Source: Larimichthys crocea
Lineage: Eukaryota; Chordata; Actinopteri; Sciaenidae
Assembly: GCF_000972845.2 (NCBI RefSeq)
Contig: NC_040022.1
Span: 16,025,865 to 16,089,864 of the forward strand
DNA: 64,000 nucleotides
Direction: 5' to 3'
Shown: positions 23,776-36,778 of the stretch, in pieces
Layout: each line of letters starts with the position of its first letter
Numbering within the stretch: position 1 is the first letter of the stretch
Made by a program: the position numbers and the translations under genes
Notes under the pieces: generated by a model
Databases searched by the model: none
What the model saw: the letters and a program-made list of their open reading frames with translations, nothing else
What the model was told of the DNA's origin: nothing

Positions 23776-24650
23776 GTATATTTTATTTTGTCATTACCAT
23801 GTATAAAATTACCACCTTGTGTTCCTTTTATTCTTTAAAGCATGGCCCTTATGTATATTATGATCGCTGTAATCATTCCTCCTTTCCAAAAATCCATCAG
23901 TCCTTGTTGAGCCGAAGCCAGTAAGAAGCTTCAGCAGCCTGAGATGGTCCTTTTTTTTTAAAGCACTAAATTCCCTCTTTGTCTCTATCCCTCTATCTCA
24001 GCAAGGAAACACAAAGAGGGAATTTGGTACTAAAAACAATCGATTTAGGAGGGAGATCTCTTCATGGACAGGAACAATTACACCAAACTCGTTCACTATC
24101 TACATAGGCATGTTTTAAAATGAACTTGAAAAATATATAGATGTACCATAAATTAAGGGATAATAAATCAAAAACACTTATTGGCACACATGAAGAATGA
24201 GTTTGGTTACACGTTGCCTTCAATGTACGTGTAGAAAAAAACAAGGAGCTTCACAAGTAAACAAAAAAACATGTACAGATGGAAAAGTATATAAATAATT
24301 ATGTATATCTATGCATAAATATTAATAACATGAACATTTTTAGACGGCGCAGAGTGCGAAGGATGCTCATATAAATATGATTTATACAGCAGGTGATGCT
24401 TTAAATATAAATAAAGTATTTCTAGCTTTGTTCATATTTGTGTTACCTAGAAAGCACACACACACTGCTGTTGTTGTTGGACCACCCAAAACACACCTCA
24501 TTGGTGGCCATGATGAACACACCCAACCATGACCACGTTTTTTGGATTTTTTTTTTTAAATATATATAAAAAATAAATAAATAAATATGTCAATGCAGTC
24601 AAAACATGTATGGTAATAAAAATAAATAAATAGTGTCCAGACACAATGGC
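23776..24650. other. mbd3-mex3d intergenic DNA
   Basis: This is AT-rich sequence with a long inverted repeat at 23963-24030 (see findings) and AAATAAATA low-complexity DNA at 24560-24640. I see no gene. Confidence 0.5.
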
Positions 24651-24725
24651 AGTGACAGCAGGAGCTTCGCGTGGATGCTCTCCTCTTGCTGCATGTGGCC
24701 TTTGAACCCATTGTTGTGTCGCGGG

Positions 24726-24733
24726 TGACGTCA
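24726..24733. promoter_or_regulatory. mex3d: Consensus CRE (TGACGTCA) in the mex3d promoter
   Basis: A full palindromic cAMP-response element lies at the start of a CpG-rich block that runs into the mex3d 5' UTR. It is a plausible CREB/ATF site near the transcription start. Confidence 0.6.
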
Positions 24734-24759
24734 GTGCCGTGTGCGGGAGACGGAGCGGC

Positions 24760-25144
24760 GTGCGCCTGGCGAGACAAAGGCGGCGGAGCGAGCGGGGTCA
24801 GGCAGCAGCAGCGAGCGGCAGCAGCAGCAAAGAGAGAAAGAGAGACAGAGAGAAAGAGAGAGAGAGAGACGAGATCAGTGTTTTGTTTTTTTTGTAACTA
24901 AAAAGGTGTCTAACCTTGGATTTTTCAGCTATTGTATCCCAGCCGATACGCAGAATGAAGATCCAGTGACACTCCCAGGGATTTACTTTGACTCTCCAGA
25001 CAGAGAGGAAACAACAGTGCCCTCCTCCTCCTCCTCCTCCTCCTCCTCCTCCTCTCCGGTTTGAACGTTTTTCTCCTACGCCCCCCATTTAGCGTGCTAG
25101 TTGAGTTAGCTAGCCCAGCTAGCTCCCCTTACTAGCGTCGCGCA

Positions 25145-25190
<46 letters not shown>

Positions 25191-25324
25191 GCACAGGTCT
25201 CCTCCTCCTCCTCCTTCTCCTTCTCCTCCTGGCTGCTGCTTTCTCATCTTTCTCCCCGAGAAACTGGGCGACACGCGAAGAGACAGAGAGAGGCTCTCGT
25301 CGACAAAAGAAAAGCCAGCGCAAA
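24760..25324 (+). other. mex3d: mex3d 5' UTR exon (probable) in CpG-rich DNA
   Basis: GC-rich, purine-rich leader sequence ends at GCGCAAA/gtaagt (donor at 25325). It contains (GAGA)n near 24835-24870, (TCC)n at 25022-25055 and (CA)n at 25148-25187. The matching acceptor is ttttcttccag, ending at about 25888, so the leader is split by an intron of about 560 bp. The transcription start itself cannot be placed. Confidence 0.55.
25148..25187. repeat. (CA)n microsatellite in the mex3d leader
   Basis: About 20 CA units. Its position in the probable 5' UTR means the RNA would carry a CA-repeat, a known type of hnRNP L site. Confidence 0.9.
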
Positions 25325-25964
25325 GTAAGTTCGCTGTTTTGTTTTTTTTCCTTGTGTTGTTTTGTTTAATTTTGAAAAAGGACAAACCGCGAGGCGCCTC
25401 CTCGAGGAGGAGCACAAGTTGGACTGTCAGAGCGGAGCTAGCAGCAGCAGCTAGCCGCGCTGCTCCCAAACAAAGGGGTCGACAACGTGACTGAGTGCCG
25501 ACTGTGTGGGACTAGCCTGTTAGCTCGGGCGGCTGGAGCTAAAAACAGCTTATTTGTTTACGTTGTTTGTGTTTTTTCAACTCGGTCAGCACGTGTAGTT
25601 GGTGCTGAAGTTAGTGCCGGGAGGTTTTACGTGTGTGCGCAGGGGGAATAGTTTGTTTTCTTGTGTTTAAGCGGGCATGCTCTGACAAAACAAGCAGCCT
25701 CCTGGATGGTTTCAGTTGTCAGACAAGGAGCAACAACAGACAAAGCGAGGCGCCGGGATCAACACTCCTGATGTGCGCTGCTGTTTGTGAATGATCGGGG
25801 CTCATCTCATCCTCATCCTGCTTTTGTTTGTTTACTGTCAATACTTTTTATTATTTTTACTTTTATTGTTTTTATTTTTTTCTTCCAGAAGAGGGTGAGA
25901 GCTCACTCCCAACAAAACACAACAAGGCATCCGTGATCTGATGTGAGATCCACGGACAGAGACT

Positions 25965-28900
25965 ATGCCTAGCCCTTTATTCCACCCCGAGATTATGGAC
26001 CACGACGTGGTGATCAGCAGCCAGCACAGCGGGGTCGGTATGCCCCGTGAGACGGACCAGGAGTCCCGGGAAGAGGACCACCAAGAGGCGCTACGCTTCG
26101 CCTTGGACCAGCTGTCACTCATGGCCCTGGATAAGGTGGACTGTGGGGGCGGCGGTGGTAGCGGCGGCAGCGGCGGCGTCGACACCCTCGATGGGTCCCA
26201 GGGTCCCGGCTCTGAGGGCTGCAACGGCGTGGGCGGAGGGGGCTACGTGGATCTACAGATGCTGGAGCATCCCAACGGGTCCCGAGACTCGCCGACTTCC
26301 TGCTCTCCATCCCCGGAGTACTACGGCTCGGGCGGGTACCACATGGCCGGCTCACACTCCATGCTCCACGGGGAACAAAGCTCCGTCCTCTGCAGCAGGA
26401 AAAGAAGTGTCAACATGACTGAGTGTGTGCCTGTGCCCAGCTCTGAACATGTGGCTGAAATAGTGGGCAGACAAGGTAAGAGCCACAGTGTGTGTGTGTG
26501 TGTGATGCTGTTAGGTAGAAATAATTTCCTGTTTATGGGGCAGCGTGCAGCCAGGTTGTTCTTTGTTTGGGTGGCTGCCTGGTGAGAGGAGGGACTCTGA
26601 ACTTTTACAGGGGCTTGGTGAGCTCTGCTCAGGCTGTTTGCGCCTTTTAATGCCCCCCTCCCTCCCTCCCAAAATAAAAAAAAAATAATGCGGCTACTCC
26701 ATTTTCAAATAAACACCTACTCTATTTACATGTGCTTTCTTATTTAGCAGTATCTCAGACAATGCCTTGACAGAGTGAGGGCTGGTTGATGAGCAGGGTG
26801 GAGGGAGGGAGGGGGAGGGGTGGGAGAGGGTCAGACAAAGCGGCAGATTGTCGGGAGTCTGGACATGTCTAGCAGCCTGCACCAAACAAAGGAAGTACAC
26901 CGACATGTGCTGCTTTTATACATCACAGCGCTCCGGTGCCAGCCTTAAACGCGGGGCTCTTTATTTATCCATCTACACCTTTTTTAAGGTGGATTAATAT
27001 TTTGCGGGGCCGATTTTTTTTTTTTTTTAAGGTGGAAGCAGGCGCACAAACACGGGACTGGGCGGTGTTACGCCCTGCACCCAGCTCCCGTCTGCCGATG
27101 CTGCCTGCTCGCCTCTCAGCCTTTGCTCGCACGTTTTATTTCCAATTTCCTCTCTCCTCTCGTTTTACCATCACATGCGTCCCCTCTTACTGAAACACAG
27201 CGGTGCCGTGAGTTTGCTCGGCCCGTCGCAGCCTCGGCCGCGTTATGGCATTGTTCTCTTTGTTTGAAAAAGCCATGCTTTCTGCTTCCCACAATGACAT
27301 CACACTCCGCACATCCGATTGGCCGACGCGAGCCCAGCGTCCATATTTAAAGAAACAGCGCACACGGCTGCTGCTGCTGCTGGGGGAGCATGAGTTGACA
27401 CAAGCGGTGCAGCAGACATGGAGATCCATAATACATTAAATAAACATTAAAAAAGAGAAAATACATTATAATGCATTTAAACTTAACATCATAAGAAAGC
27501 AGTATATATTTCAACTATTTTGTGTGTATAACATCATTGACAGTTATTTGCACAACTTTACTGAATTAAATTAGTTTGGGGCAACTGTGGGTCAAGCGGG
27601 GACATCTTCTGTGCACCATGGTCACTTTAGTGTCCGCTTAAACAGACAACTCAACACTGACAACAAGTCAGGTCTGATCACGTCACTCCACCAAACATAA
27701 CGGCCTCTTACATCACAGACAAAGTGTCCCATAAAATATAGTTCCTGTTCTAAATTATGGAATAAAATATAAACTTATGCCGTTCTCTGACTACACCTGA
27801 GAAAAATATGATGATCTACAAAATACATCTTTGCAAAAATAAGTCTCATCTTACAGTTCTTTTAAATTGATGCCATATGATGCAATAAATCAAATATTCC
27901 TGGAGGTTATCATGTTTAAAGGTCCTTTCCAAGCATGTAGGAGAAACTATGGTTGCTGAAAGGAACTAGGACCTGCTCTGCTCTGTACCAGAAGAAGAAC
28001 ATTACTTATTTTTTACACATATAGACCTGAAATACAACCACGCACACCTTTTTTTTAAAGGGCTTATAGACATCTATACCTGACATCTCAGTGACTTGCT
28101 AAAGGGTGTCTAAAGTGCCCAGGAGGTGACCTGGCACCTCTCCAGCTACCAGTCCTGGCTCCATACTGCCCCTTAAAACAGCAGCAATACAAACTAGAGC
28201 TAAAGAGGTGGATGAACAACAATAATAATAATAATATAACATCATGATTGTAGGGCTGCTGTATCAGATTAGTTGTAACAACCTGTACTTAAGCTGCTAA
28301 CTGAATTGTCATCATTAGACTGCTTGTTTGTGTCTGTAGCATAATCACATTATAAATGAACGTCTCTATATGTGTATGGAAAGTGTTCATGGCTTTAAAC
28401 TGCTGTTTATCTGCTTCCAGGTTGTAAGATCAAGGCCTTGCGTGCCAAAACGAATACTTACATAAAGACTCCTGTCCGAGGCGAGGAGCCGGTGTTCATC
28501 GTGACGGGACGCAGGGAGGACGTGGAGATGGCCAAACGCGAGATCGTCTCTGCAGCCGAGCACTTCTCTATGATCCGGGCATCCCGCTGCAAAGCCGGAG
28601 CACCAGGTGGAGGGGGAGGAGGCTCTCTACCCGGACCGCCACACTTACCTGGACAGACCACCATACAGGTAGGGAGACCCGTGTGGCTCAGTCAGCATGC
28701 TGTGTTTACAACCGTGTCGCCTGTAGTTTGAAGATATTCAAACGTTTCTCTTCTCACTAATCCAGGTGAGGGTGCCCTACAGAGTAGTCGGTTTAGTAGT
28801 TGGACCAAAGGGAGCAACTATCAAGCGCATCCAGCAGCAGACTCACACCTACATCGTGACGCCCAGTCGAGAGAAAGACCCGGTGTTTGAGGTGACCGGC

Positions 28901-29980
28901 ATGCCGGAGAACGTGGACCGAGCGAGGGAGGAGATCGAGACCCACATCACCCTGCGAACTGGAACCTTTGTAGACCTGCAGGGAGACAATGACTTCCACT
29001 CCAATGGCACTGATGTCAGTCTAGAAGGCTTGGGCGCCCTGGCCGGAGGTTTGGGGGCGTCTCTGTGGTCCAGGGCCACTGGCCACCATTCTGCCCCCCC
29101 TCCTCCTCCGCCCTCCCCACCTCCTCCCATTCCCATGTCCATGCACCACTCCTCCGGCCGGAAGATGTCCTCGTCAGTCGCCTACCACACGCACAACGGC
29201 GGGATGAGCTCAGACAGCTTCAACGCCACTCGCAAAGCCAACGAGGGAGGCAGCCCCACTAGCCCTTTTAGCACAGGCTCCAGCAGTGCTGGAGGAGGAT
29301 TCACTTTCGGTGGTGACTCCACCCCCGGGCTGCCCTCCTCAGAGGAACTGGGCTTTGAGTTCAGCGCTTCCAACATCTGGGCACCTTTTGTCAACGGTGG
29401 AACAGGCAACAAGACGGCCGGGTCCTCCCAGCAGCAACAGCCTCTTCGTCGCAACAGCAGCGGCCTCAGCGGTGGAGCCATCACTCCAAGATTGTCTCCA
29501 ACTCTGCCTCAGGACACAGGCGTGGGCCCACTGGATCATCCACTAGCCCGTCGTGCCCAGAGCGACCCCCTCAGCACTCTCTCCTGGCTACAGTCCGGCA
29601 GCACCGGAGGTGGCTCCTTCTCAGGAGCGTCCAGCTCGAGCTCCGGCGGGTCGTCGACCGGTTACTCCTCCTGCTCGGCCTCCTCCCTGCCCGGTGGTTC
29701 ACCCACTGACTCCGAGGGAGGCAGCAGCGGCGTGGGCCTCAGCTCCGGGATGCTGAGCCGACTGAAAGGCGGCCCCGGCGTCGCCGGCCTGGTGGGCGTC
29801 AGCCCCGGGATCAACAGGGACTGCTTTGTGTGTTTCGAGAGCGAGGTGACCGCAGCCCTGGTGCCTTGCGGCCACAACCTGTTCTGCATGGAGTGCGCCG
29901 GGCAAATCTGCCAGTCAGCCGAGCCTGAGTGCCCCGTCTGCCACACTCCCACCACACAGTGCATCCGCATCTTCTCTTAA
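25965..29980 (+). CDS. mex3d: MEX3-family RNA-binding E3 ligase, MEX3D by synteny
   Basis: MEX3 proteins are shuttling RNA-binding proteins that repress or destabilise target mRNAs. Coding exons are 25965-26475, 28421-28668 and 28766-29980, giving 657 residues (human MEX3D about 650). The N-terminus has a conserved leucine-rich helix ([15 protein letters not shown]). KH1 begins [19 protein letters not shown] and is split by intron 1 directly before [20 protein letters not shown]2 carries [22 protein letters not shown]. Low-complexity Gly, Pro and Ser segments follow. A C-terminal RING ([22 protein letters not shown]...CPVC) precedes the usual CIRIFS end. Position next to mbd3 supports MEX3D over MEX3A, B or C. 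A 97-bp second intron (28669-28765) lies between KH1 and KH2; I recall MEX3 genes as having two coding exons, so it looks lineage-specific. Confidence 0.93.
26476..28420 (+). other. mex3d: mex3d intron 1
   Basis: It separates the two halves of KH1. The stretch 26930-27420 is CpG-rich and promoter-like (see findings). The rest is AT-rich with a short ATA repeat near 28220-28236. No coding exon was found. Confidence 0.6.
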
Positions 29981-32900
29981 TGCCCCGGCAGGGGGTTGGG
30001 GAGGGGGGGTAAATATGAGGAGAGGGCAGGAAGAAGACTGGAGTGGGGCACCAACTGCGGAAGGATTCACACTAATAACCTTCACACACACACACACACA
30101 CACATGATGGACCATAATAAATGCATTACTAGAGATGATGATACTATACGGATGTTGATTTATTGCTGATAGCTGTCAAAATTAATAATAACAATAATAA
30201 TAATGACAATGACTTATTTTCAGAGTGAAGTGAATTCACACTGATCTGCAGACAGTCGGGGCTCAGACTGTGGTGAACTTATGGAAGGAAACTAGTGTCT
30301 TATCTCTCTTCAGGCCTTCATTTTGACCGGCCGCCGGTCCGTCTCAACATTTCTTCATCCTGGCTTCTTCAGATCTCTGCCTGCTTTCTCTCTCACAGCC
30401 TTTCCTTTTGACACTTTTGTACTTAACAGATATTTTTCGATGAAGCTGTCAACGAGGCCTGCACTTTTCTACTCTTACCCTTATTTTAATGTCCTTGACA
30501 GACCTGTTCCGATGAAAATCGCCCCCTCTCCCCTCACTCATGCTGTTGTTTTTCGCGACACGAAGCGGCGGTGACGGCGGCGGCGGCGGCAGCAGGGGGT
30601 GGGGGAGTTAGTATTTTTCTGTAAGAGTGGAACTTTTTTTAAAAAAAAAGGTCGGCATATAGTCAGGCACCAAGCGGAACAGCACACCCAAGGGACCTCT
30701 TAAAGGATGAATTCCTGTTTTTTCTCGTTGCCACACACAAATTAGCCATCAGTGATGCCAAATGAATGCTATTAATAGACGTCCTGATCAAATTCAATAA
30801 CGTGGAGGATGAATTGGGATGAGTCTGCGCCGCGTTTCAAACGTGGCCGCTCATGTTAATATTCCTTTTTAATAAGTGAGACATCGGTGATCTGTAGGAA
30901 TGTGTCTGAGGTCAGTCTTCTGTACGTTTGGGCTGCCTGACAATCCCTTTACATCTCTCTCTTTCTCTCTCTCTCTTTCTCTCTTTCATTTGTGTGTGTG
31001 TGAGTGAATAATGCCCACTCATGCTGTTTGTTACATCAGCATCATCGTGCATCCTCACCACGAGAAGGTCTGGTTTCTGTCCTGCTGCCCCCTCTCCTCC
31101 TTCACTTCACTCTCTTGTCTTATTAAGGGAAGGCGATGCTCCGATCCATCCACACCAGGACGTTCCTCCCTCTCTCTGTCTGTCTCTCTCTCTCGTGTCT
31201 GTTACACTTAGATCGTTTTGCGTTTTCTACTAGTTTGTTTTGACTCTTGACTGTCAAGTGTGTGGCTAACAGACATGTTTTGAATCTCCTAGGAAAAGAT
31301 AGGGCTTTTCTGATGTCACACGTGAATGTCTAGTAAGGTTAAGGAGAGACGGCTGCTCCTCCCATACAAACTAAACAATAACAAGGGGCTTGATTGAAAC
31401 TGAAACTTCTTTTTTTTTTTCATGCACTGTTAGTCCCGGGCCCCTCCCTAAAAAAAAAAAGGAGAAGAAAAAGAAACAGCTCTTAACTGTTTTTGTTTTG
31501 GTAGTTTTTCGGTCTTCCACCCCACTCTCACAGCAAAGCTGTATGGCACTCTCTCAGATGACACACTGTCGTACCCCCCCATATACCGCTGTACTCGGCC
31601 AGAATGTAGTGCACTATATGGTTAGTCATTTGAGATTTGTCCTGTGTTTTCTAGCATTACCGTGTGACTCCAGACGAGGCGGTTGCATCCTGTTTTTGTC
31701 TTTTTGTATTTTTATTCAATTCAGCGCGAGTTTGCAGTAACTGCCTCCTACAGTGTTAATACACTGTACGTATGTTGGTGTGATGGTACACGGTTGCCAT
31801 TCGTGGCCCCCGCTTTGTTTTTTGTTTTTCTTTGCGTGAACATACATGGAAACAGCTCATAGAATGAGATAAGCCATGACTACAGAATTAAAAACGACAC
31901 AGCTGATTCTCAAAAGGGCTTCCTCCGACTGCACAGACACACGATCAACATTTTCAGGCTCACACAGTAGGTCGAATCAAAACTCTTTATCCTTTATGGC
32001 AGCTAGTAGCTTAGGTCATCCAGGGCTTCCAGACACTCTGTGTTCAAATCCCAGCAGCTGCAGAATGTTTTTCTTGTTTTTAATATTATTCTTATTCTTT
32101 TCTAACTGTCCCTACGCGGTCATCACATGCGGATCCTGTTAGTTTGAGTGTAGGACGTGGCAGCGTGTGTGTCCTCCCTGGACGTTTTAAATAACAAGGA
32201 GGGGAGAAAAAAAAGGGGGTAACTCTACTTGAGTAAATAATCTCGTGGAAACGGGCAGATGCTGCTGTGCTTTGGTGCTCCAGCCAGTTTAATGTTACAC
32301 TTATTTGCTGTCTGACTGTTCGTTTGCTACTTGGGTGACGAGGGCAGTAGCTCCACAGAGGAATCTTTATAAGCCGCTGTCCTGGTTGAGCGCAGCAGTG
32401 CACTAATTCATGTGTCCACACGTGTAGGAAAAACCTGCCCAGGAGCTGAACCGATAGTCTTCGAAGTGAAGACTGTCCCATGGTGCTTAGGTGCAACTCC
32501 CTACTGAAACGCGGTGACGAACAAACCCAAATGGCAGTGGGGAGGCTTTATTTTATTATTATTATTATTATTATTAATATTATTATTATTATTTTCTAAG
32601 TTCTCCAGCGCACTATAGACCTGACGACCCTGTTCTTATTGTGGCTGAATCGGGCAGCCCACCCTCCTCGTTTAGGCGTTTGTCAAACGTCAACATTTCG
32701 TCTCAAAACACTCAGAACAGATTGCAGGGCTGCGAGTGTGTCTGAATGAACAGATGAGTCGTGGACGGTCGTGTGAGTCTGTCGTGGCCAATCTTTTTTA
32801 AAGTCCTTCTTCAGACTGTCCCAAGTTGACGTGTTAAAGGAATAAAAACGTATTGTTGTGTTCGCCAGAAGGGTCTAACGTAAAATCCTGGACGTTGCAC

Positions 32901-33780
32901 CGGGATGTTTCTGGCCAATGACATAATGTTAGGGTTTAATGTACAGTAGTTTAATTGTTTTAAAAGGTACAAAGTTTTTCAGATTGACTGCTGATTTTTA
33001 TTTTATTTTTTTTAGCCAAACTTATCCCCTCCCCCATTTCCTTCCTTAAAGGTTTGAAAACAGGGTTTCCTGAGGCATGCTAGCCAGTGACCTCTGACCT
33101 TTTTTTTTGTGATTAGAGGGGAGGGGGTGCGAAGAGAGCCACGCCAGTAAGGGGTGACAGACGCCCCTCAAGCCTCCGCTCTCCTATTTTTTGCTTTAAG
33201 TCTCTTTGTATGCAGAACCAAAATGTAAAACAAAGTCGGCAAACTAGGTTTCAGGCCTGACCTGTGTGTGTATATACCCTGAATACAATCATTGGGATCT
33301 TGTTTTCAAAAGCAAAATGAGTTAATTGAAAATAAGTGTAGTTTCTAAAGAACATGTATCATTATTTGTAAGTTAACCATCTGCATGTCTTCAAGCCACC
33401 TGGCATTAGCTAATAATTTTTAAGATAAAAAAAACAAAAAAAACTTTTTACACATTTTATTTTTTACAATTTATTTGCTTACCTAAATATCCCAGACAAT
33501 AATGTGACCCTTTTTATTACTTCAAATTTATTTTTATTTTCCATTTTTTTATTTTCCTTATTTCCTGTGTACTACATATAGGCAATTTATAACAAAATGA
33601 GAAAAATTATTGAAGAAATTTTAAAATTGAAATATATTTTATTTGAAAGTTTATGGACCTTTTAACCGTGAGCCGGGAGAATTGTATAATCGTATAATTT
33701 GAGCTGACTTGACGGTTATGAGAAATGTATCAAGAGTTTTATTTTTTATGCTTCTTTAATAAAGTCTTGTTTTTGGTTTC
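29981..33780 (+). other. mex3d: mex3d 3' UTR
   Basis: About 3.8 kb of non-coding DNA runs from the stop to an AATAAA at 33758-33763. It contains a (CA)n at about 30085-30105, a GGC-repeat patch near 30572-30592, a TCTCTC-rich run near 30955-30990 and a long ATT repeat near 32554-32595. Long AU-rich 3' UTRs are usual for MEX3 genes. None of the short open frames here has family similarity. Confidence 0.7.
33758..33763 (+). terminator. mex3d: mex3d poly(A) signal
   Basis: AATAAA is followed within 10 bp by a TCTTGTTTTTGGTTTCATTTTTTT GU/U-rich element, the strongest poly(A) context in the region. Confidence 0.7.
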
Positions 33781-35000
33781 ATTTTTTTACTGTAAAATAA
33801 GAATTCGTGTGTCGTGTCTTTATTTCAGAGGAGAAATGTGGCAGCAGGCTGGAACAACTGTGTCTTTGCCACATGGTGGCAGTATTGACACACCTGCTGC
33901 AGAGCAAACCGGGAAAAATCTGCAGTCCAGACATGTTGCTGAATCTGAGATCAGACATCACTTAACTCTTTAGAACATTGGGATGGGCCAGGATTTAACA
34001 TTAAAATAGATTTTGGTGCAATTTATAAGAAATGCATTATATTATCAAAAGATAGAAGAAGATGGTGAGAAATTTATTTTAATTCATGTGTTTAAAGTCC
34101 TTTTTAATAAGCTGAAAAGTTATTTTCTGCTGAAGCTTCTAAGAGGATTTGCTATTTTATCATCATGAATAAAAACCTACAGGCTGCTGGTCTAACAAAA
34201 ATAAAAAATAAAGCAAATTAAGGACATCACTTTGGATTCTGGGAAAAAAACTCATTGTTTTTTCACACTTAATAACCAGATAGTGCTGAAATGATTCATT
34301 AATTGAGAGCATATATATTACAATAATCATTTCTCAAGCAAAAATGTCAAATGTCAGGAGGTTTCAGCTTCTCAAATGTTAGGCGTTACTGTTTTTCTTA
34401 TAGTAAACATATTTTGAAGTTTTAGACTTCGAAAAGACGTCGTCGTGGGATCTGGGAACCTGTCCCATTTCTAACTATCTTCTGATGTTAATAAAGTAGT
34501 TAGTTGCAAACATAAAGTGTGGAAAAAAAGGAGCTGCACCTTCAGCACATAATGATTACTGCAGTCTAATGTGTTCTGTCTACACTCACGAAGAGAAAAT
34601 GTCTTAACTGAAACAGCTTTTTCCTCCCCTCCCCTCTGGAGCGTTGAGAAGTAGCTAGAACATCTGGTTCAACTTGTGTAAAAGTGGTGGTGCATGTTGC
34701 TCCCCTCCCCCTCCGTCCTCAGAGAGGTCAGAGGTCACACGGTGAACAGACTGAGCGCTCACTGAAGTGGAAGTTGTTTGTTCCAGCTGAAGGTTTCGTG
34801 TCAATACAACAACCCTGTTGTCTCCATCTGAGCTGGGAACAACATCTGTTGAATCACTTTGTCTGGTTTAGACTTTAGAGTGGACAATTTGTCATAACTT
34901 TGAGGACTCTTGTGGAGTATTGCAGATGTTTATTTTGAGATGTAATAAGTCAGAAGATTAAATGAGAGTGCAGTGATGCGAGTCTCAGAGGGGAATAATA
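33781..35000. other. mex3d-unc13a convergent intergenic DNA
   Basis: AT-rich sequence between the mex3d poly(A) site and the presumed unc13a 3' end. No gene or recognisable repeat. Confidence 0.4.
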
Positions 35001-35726
35001 AAGCAGGCGTTTAGAATGTGACACAAATGTCCTTTTAATAGGAAGCAGATCACAATCAGGCTGCATTCCAGTTCCACTTCATCCTCATTAAAGAACGATC
35101 GATAATGATAAGAAACAAATTAGAAACATCCTTAGTAGAAAATAATTCTCTCATGCGTGTTCTGTGTTCACACTACATTCATATTGGTTACAGATGACGT
35201 ATTCACAAGCCTTTTTAAAAAAACAGAAAAACATTGATGACTCATCATTACACAGCTTTTAAAAAACAAACAAACAAACAAAAACGAGGAAAAAACAAAA
35301 ACATCAAAGAGACGCGTGCTGGCACGATAAAAGTTTCCCATCATGCAATTGTAAGTTGATTCTATACACAGGGTGGGCATCATTGGTCTCCAAAGAGTTG
35401 TGTCGGCGTGCATGCATGCATGTGTGTCATCTTACATGTGCCCTTTTGTGCTTGAGCAGAGATCGGTGTGTAGATGTCTATGTGTGTGTGTGTGTGTGTG
35501 TGTGTAGTAGGTGTCAATGTGTGTACATACATGAAGCAGGCAACCAACGAGCCCCAAACTGGATGATCTGTTATGTTATTTTATTCATTTTTTGTTGCTT
35601 TTTCCAGCTACAACCTGACATGTCAAGTTTTGTCTTGAGCCCTGGGATTACTTACAAACAATGTAACTGCACTGTGTGTTAAATGTGGCGTTAAAAGCTC
35701 CTTTTTAAATTGCTAGGTCACTCCCA

Positions 35727-35747
35727 CCCCCCCCCCCCCCCCCCCCC
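35727..35747. repeat. Poly(C) tract, poly(G) on the unc13a sense strand
   Basis: Twenty-one consecutive C on the plus strand. If transcribed as unc13a 3' UTR, the RNA would contain G21. Confidence 0.9.
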
Positions 35748-36529
35748 ACCAAAAAGAAAACTAAATCAAGCATGGCTGAACTCGTGATCAGTTTATTTAA
35801 GTGAAGTTGGTTTTAGATTGAATCCCTTTGATCGTAGAAAGAAGGCTCTGCTGAGGCTAAATAACATTCAGAAGCTTTGTTTTTGTTTTTTTTGTTGTTG
35901 TTTTTTTTGTAAAATTCAACTGTTTTCAGTAAAAGACAACATGTGACAGGCCAGCAGTGACGTCTGGTTGTAGCTCCGCACAGCAACAGGGAAACCCACT
36001 GTCACTGACATCATTAAATTTCACAAAGAGACCACAAGACATGCCGGACTATGACTGTGAGTGTTCGCTCACCTTTTTTTTTTGCAGTGAAAGTTAAAGA
36101 AGTTTCATTTCACGCACATGACAAGACTTGAAACTCTTGAAACTGATACTCTGAACAACATAAATGCTTGGCGGTGACTCTGATGGCTTCTTTCTTTGGA
36201 CAAACTCAACAGAAACAAACAAACTTGAGATCTGGTTTGTGCAAATTTGGTCCTACTAAAGGCAAAACACTTCCCTTCTCTCTCATCTAAAATATGTGAG
36301 AAAAAGCTTACACACTTCCAACAGGAATGGGGATTTTATGAGTCTGTTAATAAATTATCTTAGTGATATATACACAGACACACAAAAGAATCATAAGTTT
36401 CCCATTCCTTGGATCTGGATATTGCAGTTGGTGCTGCTGTAGTTATATTGACAGCGCATACATTTTGGGTATGTAGGTACAATATATTGCTCACAATCTC
36501 AGAGCCCATTTCGCAGGTGTAACAATCAG

Positions 36530-36531
<2 letters not shown>

Positions 36532-36573
<42 letters not shown>
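36532..36573. repeat. (CA)n microsatellite
   Basis: About 21 CA units, complementary to the (GT)n at 36728-36770. Confidence 0.95.
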
Positions 36574-36575
<2 letters not shown>

Positions 36576-36725
36576 CACGCGCACAATAACAAAAAGACAC
36601 AGCAGTGTTCACAGAGTGGGGGTTTGTTCTTTGTAAAAAACCACAATGTTCAGTGAACACACAAACAAACCACTATTGCCTTGAAGAGATGGGTTTTTAG
36701 AGGCGTGTTCCACCGAGCTGTCGTG

Positions 36726-36727
<2 letters not shown>

Positions 36728-36778
<51 letters not shown>

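Noticed and set aside
25022..25187. Tandem repeats inspected as a possible CRISPR or other array
   Set aside because: They are (TCC)n and (CA)n microsatellites in a vertebrate 5' UTR, with no spacers.
28793..29970. Several antisense and shifted frames across mex3d exon 3
   Set aside because: Shadows of a GC-rich coding exon; no motif and no splice or start context.
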